Source: an uncultured Sphingomonadales bacterium (lineage in GTDB: Bacteria > Pseudomonadota > Alphaproteobacteria > Sphingomonadales > Sphingomonadaceae). From it: a stretch of DNA of 19,389 nucleotides. The position numbers and the translations under genes were made by a program. The DNA is taken from contig CAIPWG010000362.1 of NCBI GenBank assembly GCA_903868655.1, forward strand, positions 1 through 19,389, written 5' to 3'. Below are positions 14,327-19,389 of this stretch, piece by piece. The notes under the pieces were generated by a model, which saw nothing but the letters and a program-made list of their open reading frames with translations, was not told the DNA's origin and searched no databases. Within the stretch, counting starts at the first letter, position 1; each line of letters begins with the position of its first letter.

Positions 14327-17300
14327 ATGAGCACATCATACGCAGTTGCGGCCGCGCGCCGTTTTGATCGCAGCACGATTTCGACATTGGCCGTTGCGAC
14401 CGCGCTGGTGATGGCGTCGCCGGCGTATGCCGACCAGGGCGATGCTGCGTTGCAGGGGCGCGTTGTCGGTGTCGCCGCGGGGACGCAGGTTCAGATCGTC
14501 GACACGGTAACCGGGCACAAGTCGACAGCGATTGTCGATGCCAAAGGAAACTACCAGATCCTTGGGCTGCGTCCTTCAACCTACCGCATCACTGTCGGCG
14601 ACCGCGCGCCGCAGGATGTCACCCTGTCGGTCAGTTCCACCACAGTCGTCGATTTCGATAAAGTCGGCGCTGGTGACAAGCAGATCGTTGTAACCGGCAC
14701 CCGAAGCCGGATTGAAGTGCGAACGCAAGATATTGCGACCAGCATTACGCCCGACCAGATTGAAAACCTGCCGCAGGATTCGCGCAACTTCCTCAGCTTT
14801 GCTGCATTGGCGCCAGGCATCCAGATCGCCAATTTCGGCGGTGCGGCACAAGTTCAGGCCGGCGCGCTGAGCCCATCCAACGTCAATGTGTTCATCGACG
14901 GTGTCAGCTTCAAGAATGCCATCAACCATGGCGGCGTGCTGGGGCAGAATTTCGGTCAGGGCGGCAACCCGTTTCCGCAAAGCGCGATCCAGGAATACAA
15001 GATCGAAACGCAGAATTTCGGTGCGGAAACCGGTCAGGCTGGCACGGCCGTCATCAATTCGATCACCAAGACTGGCGGCAACACCTTCCACGGTGGCCTG
15101 TTCGTCGAATTTCAGCCGAATTCGTTCATCGAGCGGTCGTATTTTGACAAGCTCAACAATGTTCCGAAAGCAGAGTATAACCGCAAGCAGTTCGGCGCGG
15201 ACCTCGGTGGACCGATTATCAAGGACAAGCTGACTTTCTACGTCGCGGCGGAGGCTGTTTCGGAAAACCTGCCTGGCGCCACCAGCATGCTGAACCCGAC
15301 TCCGGGCGGTTATCCCGACAATGTGGTCAGCCAGATCACCGGTGTCGCGCACAATTACAATTTCCATCAGGGGCTCTATTTCGGGAAGCTGACGTTTTAC
15401 GCCACCCCGCAGGATACCGTGAACCTTGAAGGGTATGTGCGGCGGGAAACCAATCTGGGCGATATTGATTCCAACGCAGCCATCACCCACGCGCGCAACA
15501 TTCAAACTCAGGAAACGCGGTATCAGCTGTCCTGGAAACATGCGACCGCGACGACGGTGAACAACTTTTATGTGTCGTATGATATCGACACGCAAAGCAC
15601 GCCAACGATCGGCACGGGCCCGGAATACAACATTTCCAACCTGGTCAATCCAACGAACCTGTCCGACCCGGCCAACCGCACGTTCAACAACAATGCCGAA
15701 CTCGGTGCGCATTTCTTCACGCAAGGCGATCGTCAGACATCGCTGACTTTCAAAGATGACTTTGTTGTCACCCGTGATGCCCACAAGATCAAGCTTGGCG
15801 GACAAATTATTGCGCTCGATCTTGCCCGCAATGTCACCAATGCCGATAATGGCCGGTTCTATTACCTTAACCAAGGTGCTGGTACCAACTTTGACCCAAC
15901 TGTGCAGATACCCTATGGTGCTGACATCAATATCGAGGCTTCGCCAACATATAAGGCCAAAGATACACAGATTGGACTGTACGTTCAGGACGAATACAAG
16001 CCAAACGACAACTGGACATTCAACTATGGCCTGCGTTGGGATCTTGAAACCAATCCGAACAACAACAAGTACGTAACGCCTGCCAGCATCGTCGCTGGAT
16101 TGGCGAATTATCCCAACCTTGCGGCAGCGGGAATTAATTACCGGGATTATATCTCCACTGGAAACAACCGCAAACTGCAATACGCCAATTTCCAGCCACG
16201 CGTAGGCTTCGCCTACGACGTTAACGGTGATCGCGATTTCGTGATCTTTGGCGGAGCCGGACGCTATTTTGACCGCAGCCTGTTCATTGAATCGGTGATT
16301 GAATCGCAGACCAACGCGTCAAACAATGCTCGTGTCAACTTCGTTGCGCCGGGCAGCACCTGCCCAACCGGTGCCGCTGCTTTGTCCAACTGTCTGGTGT
16401 GGAATTCGGGCTTCCTGAACCCGGCCACCCTGCGGGCCGCGGTGCAGGCTTCGAACGCGGCGGCGGGCAGTATCTGGTTGATGAACAACAACACACCACT
16501 GCCGTTCTCCGACCAGTTCGACATCGGGGTACGCAAACAGTTTGGCGACATCAAAACGACGCTGACCCTGTCGCACGTGCGGTCGCACAACATCTTTCAA
16601 TATGTGCGCGGCAACCGTCTGCCCGACGGTACTTATACCAGCCAGGGTCTTGGCTGGATCGAAGACAACTTTCCTGCAAACGGTCAGGTGCCCGGTTTCA
16701 ACGGCAAACTTGATCTTGGCCAGAGCAACGGCAAGGCTTGGCTGACGGCGTTGTACTTTCAGGCCGAAAAGCCTTTTACCAAGACGTCCAAATGGGGCTT
16801 TACCACAGCGCTGACCATTCAGCGCGCCCGCACCAATGATGCAGCACCCGACTACAATGCCGATGAATTCTTCAACGGCGGCAGCCAGACTGCCTATGGC
16901 AACGGCTTTGTGGCCGGTGTGCCTGACTGGATCTGGAACACGACGGCAAACTATCGCGCTCCCTACGATGTCACGCTGTCGGGTACGGTCAACCTGAATT
17001 CAGGTCCGCGGTTTGGCACGGTGGTCTTCGGCAATGCGCCGGCTGGGGCGTGTTGCTACGCCAATTTCAGCGGTGTCTATTCGCCAAAGCCGTTGATCGG
17101 ATTCAAGCAGTTGGATTTGCGTATCGCCAAGACGTTCAAGATGCCGTTTGCAGAAAGCCACCAGCTGACTGTCGATTTTCAGGTCTACAATGCGTTTAAC
17201 TGGCTCAACCGCAGCTATTCCGCGTGGGGCGCTGGCAGCACCTCGGCGGGCAGTGCGCCAACGCTGGTGGAAAATGGCCTTGGCGGCAATGCGCGCCGGT

Positions 17301-17329
17301 TCCAGGCCGGGGTGAAGTATACGTTCTGA
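14327..17329 (+). CDS. Oar-like TonB-dependent receptor with N-terminal carboxypeptidase-regulatory-like domain
   Basis: The 1000-residue protein begins with a signal peptide (residues 1-35, ending SPAYA). A carboxypeptidase-regulatory-like (transthyretin-type) beta-sandwich follows at about 41-100, including GNYQILGLRPSTYRITVG. A TonB-box-like IVVTGTR (120-126) comes next, then a plug with ENLPQDSRNF, VNVFIDGV and FGAETGQAGTAVINSITKTGGN, and a large barrel ending in a terminal Phe. The start at 14327 is taken because GAGAGGG and GAGGG lie just upstream and the signal peptide begins there; the frame is open further upstream. This Oar-like architecture is common in sphingomonad receptors for oligosaccharides. 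Predicted surface loops carry cysteine pairs (STCPTGAAALSNC and GACCY). It is expressed from a promoter region with two LacI operators, so it is the likely oligosaccharide importer of this locus. Confidence 0.94.
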   Translation: MSTSYAVAAARRFDRSTISTLAVATALVMASPAYADQGDAALQGRVVGVAAGTQVQIVDTVTGHKSTAIVDAKGNYQILGLRPSTYRITVGDRAPQDVTLSVSSTTVVDFDKVGAGDKQIVVTGTRSRIEVRTQDIATSITPDQIENLPQDSRNFLSFAALAPGIQIANFGGAAQVQAGALSPSNVNVFIDGVSFKNAINHGGVLGQNFGQGGNPFPQSAIQEYKIETQNFGAETGQAGTAVINSITKTGGNTFHGGLFVEFQPNSFIERSYFDKLNNVPKAEYNRKQFGADLGGPIIKDKLTFYVAAEAVSENLPGATSMLNPTPGGYPDNVVSQITGVAHNYNFHQGLYFGKLTFYATPQDTVNLEGYVRRETNLGDIDSNAAITHARNIQTQETRYQLSWKHATATTVNNFYVSYDIDTQSTPTIGTGPEYNISNLVNPTNLSDPANRTFNNNAELGAHFFTQGDRQTSLTFKDDFVVTRDAHKIKLGGQIIALDLARNVTNADNGRFYYLNQGAGTNFDPTVQIPYGADINIEASPTYKAKDTQIGLYVQDEYKPNDNWTFNYGLRWDLETNPNNNKYVTPASIVAGLANYPNLAAAGINYRDYISTGNNRKLQYANFQPRVGFAYDVNGDRDFVIFGGAGRYFDRSLFIESVIESQTNASNNARVNFVAPGSTCPTGAAALSNCLVWNSGFLNPATLRAAVQASNAAAGSIWLMNNNTPLPFSDQFDIGVRKQFGDIKTTLTLSHVRSHNIFQYVRGNRLPDGTYTSQGLGWIEDNFPANGQVPGFNGKLDLGQSNGKAWLTALYFQAEKPFTKTSKWGFTTALTIQRARTNDAAPDYNADEFFNGGSQTAYGNGFVAGVPDWIWNTTANYRAPYDVTLSGTVNLNSGPRFGTVVFGNAPAGACCYANFSGVYSPKPLIGFKQLDLRIAKTFKMPFAESHQLTVDFQVYNAFNWLNRSYSAWGAGSTSAGSAPTLVENGLGGNARRFQAGVKYTF

Positions 17330-17362
17330 TCTATAAGTACGGTATCCGGGAGGGCAGAGTTG

Positions 17363-18058
17363 ATGGAAGGTTCTGCCCTTGCCAATCCGGCCATGCGTCC
17401 CGCGCTGCTGCGCGTAGGGCGGGACGCCACGCCGGTGGTGACAATCGATGATTTTTGGGGCGACGTGGCCCCGGTTGTCGCAATGGCCGCGGCGCTGGCG
17501 CCATTTCCGCCCGCAGCAAACCATTACCCGGGTGTGCGCCGTATTATCGGTGCCACCGATGCGCCCAACGCCTACATCGAAGCCCTGATCGAGGCAGCCT
17601 TGCCGTTTATCGCCGGCGCCTATGATATCGACGGGTGCGATCTGGTCGAGGCCAGCTTTTCAATGGTGACCTGCCCACCGGCACGACTGAGCCGGGTGCA
17701 GCAGTCGCCGCATTTCGATGCAACCGATCCGCGCTATTTTGCGGTCATGCATTACCTCTGCGAAACAGCGGGGACTGCGTTTTATCGCCATCGCGCGACG
17801 GGTATCGAGACAGTGACCGAAGGCAATCTGGCGCACTATGTGGCGCGTGCGGGAAGTGAAAACGCGCCAGATCTTCCTGAATATATTGTTGATTCGAATG
17901 CGTTCTATCAACAAGTCGGGGCAGTGGCGGGCAGGGCCAACCGGTTGGTGATCTATCCTGGCAATCTCCTGCATTCGGGGATTATCTCCGATGGCACCGT
18001 GTTGTCGGACAATCCGCGCAGCGGACGCCTGACCACCAATATTTTCATTCGAGGTTAA
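17363..18058 (+). CDS. DUF6445 family protein, probable Fe(II)/2-oxoglutarate-type oxygenase fold
   Basis: The 231-residue protein matches the DUF6445 family, seen next to TonB receptors and halogenase-like genes in sphingomonads. Signatures are VVTIDDFWGD, FSMVTCPPARLSRVQQ, PHFDATDPRYFAVMHYLC, GTAFYRHRATG, YPGNLLHSGI and SGRLTTNIFI. His117-x-Asp119, then His204 and Arg222, have the order and spacing of the iron-binding triad and oxoglutarate-binding arginine of the Fe(II)/2OG dioxygenases. An oxygenase role is inferred from this pattern; no reaction is known. The ATG at 17363 has GGGAGGG 8 nt upstream; a TTG one codon earlier is less likely. It follows the receptor stop by 33 bp, so it is co-transcribed with it. 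No signal peptide is visible, so it is probably cytoplasmic. Confidence 0.85.
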   Translation: MEGSALANPAMRPALLRVGRDATPVVTIDDFWGDVAPVVAMAAALAPFPPAANHYPGVRRIIGATDAPNAYIEALIEAALPFIAGAYDIDGCDLVEASFSMVTCPPARLSRVQQSPHFDATDPRYFAVMHYLCETAGTAFYRHRATGIETVTEGNLAHYVARAGSENAPDLPEYIVDSNAFYQQVGAVAGRANRLVIYPGNLLHSGIISDGTVLSDNPRSGRLTTNIFIRG

Positions 18059-18090
18059 CGGCGGCCGCCGCTCAAAAGGACGCTCCAGCG

Positions 18091-18147
18091 ATGTCTTTAC
18101 AAGAGTCTTCGGGCCGATTTGCGATTGCTGCTTGTGCGATGGTGTTA
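18091..18147 (+). pseudogene. Start of an unidentified gene cut off by the IS630 insertion
   Basis: After the DUF6445 gene, AAAGGA (18075-18080) and an ATG at 18091 open a frame reading MSLQESSGRFAIAACAMVL. The second half is hydrophobic, like the start of a signal peptide or first membrane segment. The frame then enters sequence that I assign to the IS630 end, next to a TA dinucleotide (18146-18149), the usual IS630 target. I infer a last gene of the polysaccharide operon, perhaps a transporter, whose remainder would lie beyond the insertion. The family cannot be named from 19 residues. Confidence 0.4.
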
Positions 18148-18173
18148 TACCAACCCGCGATGAGGCTGACTCA

Positions 18174-18188
18174 CGCTTGGGATTCCCA
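18174..18188 (+). repeat. Left inverted-repeat candidate of the IS630 element
   Basis: CGCTTGGGATTCCCA pairs with the complement of 19366-19380 at 12 of 15 positions. It lies about 50 bp before the transposase start. Confidence 0.5.
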
Positions 18189-18238
18189 AATCGCGAAAAG
18201 TCTGAATCTATGGGTGCCGACGATGGAGGGTCGGTATC

Positions 18239-18790
18239 ATGGGTTTGGCGATCGATTTACGGGCGGATTATGATGGTGCTGCGCTGAGGCGATTGGCGCG
18301 GGCATCGAAGAGCGCGAACCAGGCGCGACGGCTTTTGGCACTGGCAGAGATTTATGACGGCGCGAGCCGGACAGCGGCAGCGCGCGTCGGTGGGGTCGGC
18401 TTGCAGATCGTGCGCGACTGGGTTGAGCGCTTCAATGATCGCGGTCCCGATGGCTTGCTCGATGGCAAGGCGCCCGGTCGACAGTCATTGCTCAACGACA
18501 CCCAGCGCGAGGCGCTTGCTGCGATTGTTGAAAGTGGCCCAATTCCAGCGATCCACGGCGTTGTCCGCTGGCGGTTGATCGATCTGGTTCAGTGGCTTCA
18601 CGACGAATTTGCGGTCTCGCTTGATGAAACGACCGTAGGGCGCGAGCTGAAGAGGCTGGGCTACGTGAAGCTGACCGCGCGACCGCGCCACCATGCCCAG
18701 AACGAGCATGCGCTCGAAGCGTTCAAAAAGGGGGCTTTGCTGCCGAACTGGCAAAAGTCAGAGCCGGTCTCCCGAAGGGTACACCCATAG
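18239..18790 (+). CDS. IS630-family transposase, N-terminal frame (orfA)
   Basis: The 183-residue frame begins at an ATG with GGAGGG 8 nt upstream. It carries the helix-turn-helix DNA-binding half of an IS630 transposase (ARRLLALAEIYDGASRTAAA, VRDWVERFNDRGPDGLLDGK) and the segment leading to the catalytic core (TVGRELKRLGYVKLTARPRH). The natural reading ends around AFKKG near 18733; the last 19 residues are out of frame with the family. A -1 shift at the tract AAAAAGGGGG (18725-18734) continues the protein into the catalytic half, giving about 354 residues, normal for the family. This is either programmed frameshifting, which several IS630 elements use, or loss of one base from the tract. Confidence 0.88.
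   Translation: MGLAIDLRADYDGAALRRLARASKSANQARRLLALAEIYDGASRTAAARVGGVGLQIVRDWVERFNDRGPDGLLDGKAPGRQSLLNDTQREALAAIVESGPIPAIHGVVRWRLIDLVQWLHDEFAVSLDETTVGRELKRLGYVKLTARPRHHAQNEHALEAFKKGALLPNWQKSEPVSRRVHP
18725..18734 (+). other. A5G5 slippery tract, probable -1 frameshift site of the transposase
   Basis: AAAAAGGGGG lies in the overlap of the two transposase frames (18628-18790), at the point where family-like sequence passes from frame 0 (AFKKG) to frame -1 (GFAAEL). A-AAG-GGG allows a -1 slip with re-pairing of both tRNAs. Confidence 0.6.
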
Positions 18791-19302
18791 AAATCTGGTT
18801 CCAAGATGAGGCCAGGATCGGTCAGAAAAACAAGATCACCCGGCGTTGGGCGCTACGCGGGACACGGCCCTCGGCGCCACACGACCAGCGGACGAAATCA
18901 GCCTACATCTTCGGCGCCATCTGCCCTGAGCACGGCAAGGCCGCCGGTCTGGTACTGCCGTTCTGCAATACCGAAACCATGACGCTGCATCTGGCTGAAA
19001 TATCACAGGCGGTTGCGCCGCGTGCCCATGCCGTCGTGCTGATGGATCAGGCCGGATGGCACACGACGGACAAGCTTGAAGTCCCTGCCAATATCACCAT
19101 CATCCCGTTGCCGCCCAAATGCCCGGAATTGAACCCGGTCGAAAATATCTGGCAGTTCATGCGCGACAACTGGCTTTCCAACCGGGTCTTCACATCCCAC
19201 GACAACATCATCGACCATTGCTGCGAGGCTTGGAACAAACTCGTCGATCAGCCTTGGCACATCATGACCATCGGACGCCGCAAATGGGCGCATGCGTTGT
19301 GA
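18733..19302 (+). CDS. IS630-family transposase, catalytic DDE frame (orfB part)
   Basis: The -1 frame, open from 18628, encodes the DDE_3-type catalytic domain: WFQDEARIG (Asp at 18805-18807), VVLMDQAGWH (Asp at 19045-19047) and PELNPVENIW (Glu at 19141-19143). All three catalytic acidic residues are present. From 18733 it gives 189 residues, starting GFAAELAKVRAGLPKGTPIE, which continues the N-terminal frame smoothly. No independent start with a good ribosome site is seen near the junction, so it is most likely made as a fusion by -1 frameshifting. The C-terminus is intact and ends about 65 bp before the right inverted repeat. Confidence 0.87.
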   Translation, partial: GFAAELAKVRAGLPKGTPIEIWFQDEARIGQKNKITRRWALRGTRPSAPHDQRTKSAYIFGAICPEHGKAAGLVLPFCNTETMTLHLAEISQAVAPRAHAVVLMDQAGWHTTDKLEVPANITIIPLPPKCPELNPVENIWQFMRDNWLSNRVFTSHDNIIDHCCEAWNKLVDQPWHIMTIGRRKWAHAL

Positions 19303-19365
19303 TCATTGCAGGTTGTTGGGGTGGACGGCCTCCGTACGGCATCGCAATGTGCCAGAGTGAGGTTG

Positions 19366-19380
19366 TTGGAAACCCAAACG
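19366..19380 (-). repeat. Right inverted-repeat candidate of the IS630 element
   Basis: The complement reads CGTTTGGGTTTCCAA and matches the left copy at 12 of 15 positions. Similarity fades further out, and the window ends 9 bp later. Confidence 0.5.
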
Positions 19381-19389
19381 AGGAGACCG

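Larger units (their letters stand above)
18174..19380 (+). mobile_element. IS630-family insertion sequence
   Basis: About 1.2 kb holding a two-frame IS630 transposase and flanked by an imperfect inverted repeat (18174-18188 against 19366-19380, 12 of 15 bases). The limits given are those of the repeat I can see; the true left end may be near the TA at 18146-18149 and the right end may lie outside the window. It sits directly after the DUF6445 gene and appears to interrupt the next gene. Confidence 0.8.

Noticed and set aside
14576..16180. Long leftward open frame opposite the second TonB receptor
   Set aside because: Antisense shadow in GC-rich coding sequence; no domain, start signal or neighbour logic.
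1..19389. CRISPR array, tRNA or rRNA genes, antiphage system or prophage
   Set aside because: No regularly spaced repeats, no RNA-gene signatures and no defence or phage proteins were seen. The only mobile DNA is the IS630 element.

Overview
The window looks like a chromosomal segment of a GC-rich alphaproteobacterium of the sphingomonad type (Novosphingobium, Sphingobium or Sphingomonas). I infer this from codon use, from two large TonB-dependent receptors beside catabolic genes, and from a carbohydrate locus containing a flavin-dependent tryptophan-halogenase-like protein and a DUF6445 protein. That combination is familiar from sphingomonads and Caulobacterales. No rRNA, tRNA or CRISPR array was seen.
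Region A (1-7436) is a small-molecule catabolic locus. Read leftward on the minus strand it encodes a GntR/FadR-type regulator, an HMG-CoA-lyase-like enzyme, HyuA and HyuB; HyuB runs off the left edge. A TonB-dependent receptor is transcribed divergently to the right. A perfect 12-bp palindrome, ATTGTATACAAT (4779-4790), lies between the divergent genes where it could control both promoters. A near copy of its core covers the start codon of the lyase gene. The substrate is unknown.
Region B (7536-18058) is a polysaccharide-utilisation locus. A PF10091/GH144-like glycosidase and its LacI-family regulator are on the minus strand. A GH3 beta-glucosidase, a tryptophan-halogenase-like flavoprotein, an Oar-like TonB receptor with an N-terminal carboxypeptidase-regulatory-like domain, and a DUF6445 protein with a dioxygenase-like HxD...H...R pattern are on the plus strand. 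The palindrome GTAACCGGTTAC occurs in all three key intergenic regions: between lacI and the GH3 gene, before the halogenase, and as a tandem pair before the TonB receptor. This suggests one LacI-type repressor controls the whole set. The GH144-like plus GH3 pair points to beta-glucan use, possibly beta-1,2-glucan.
Region C (about 18148 to the right edge) is an IS630-family insertion sequence. Its transposase is split into two frames joined at an A5G5 tract. The insertion appears to cut off a gene that began at 18091, just downstream of the DUF6445 gene, so the locus may have lost its last gene here.
The two loci converge at 7437-7535, where there is a strong hairpin.
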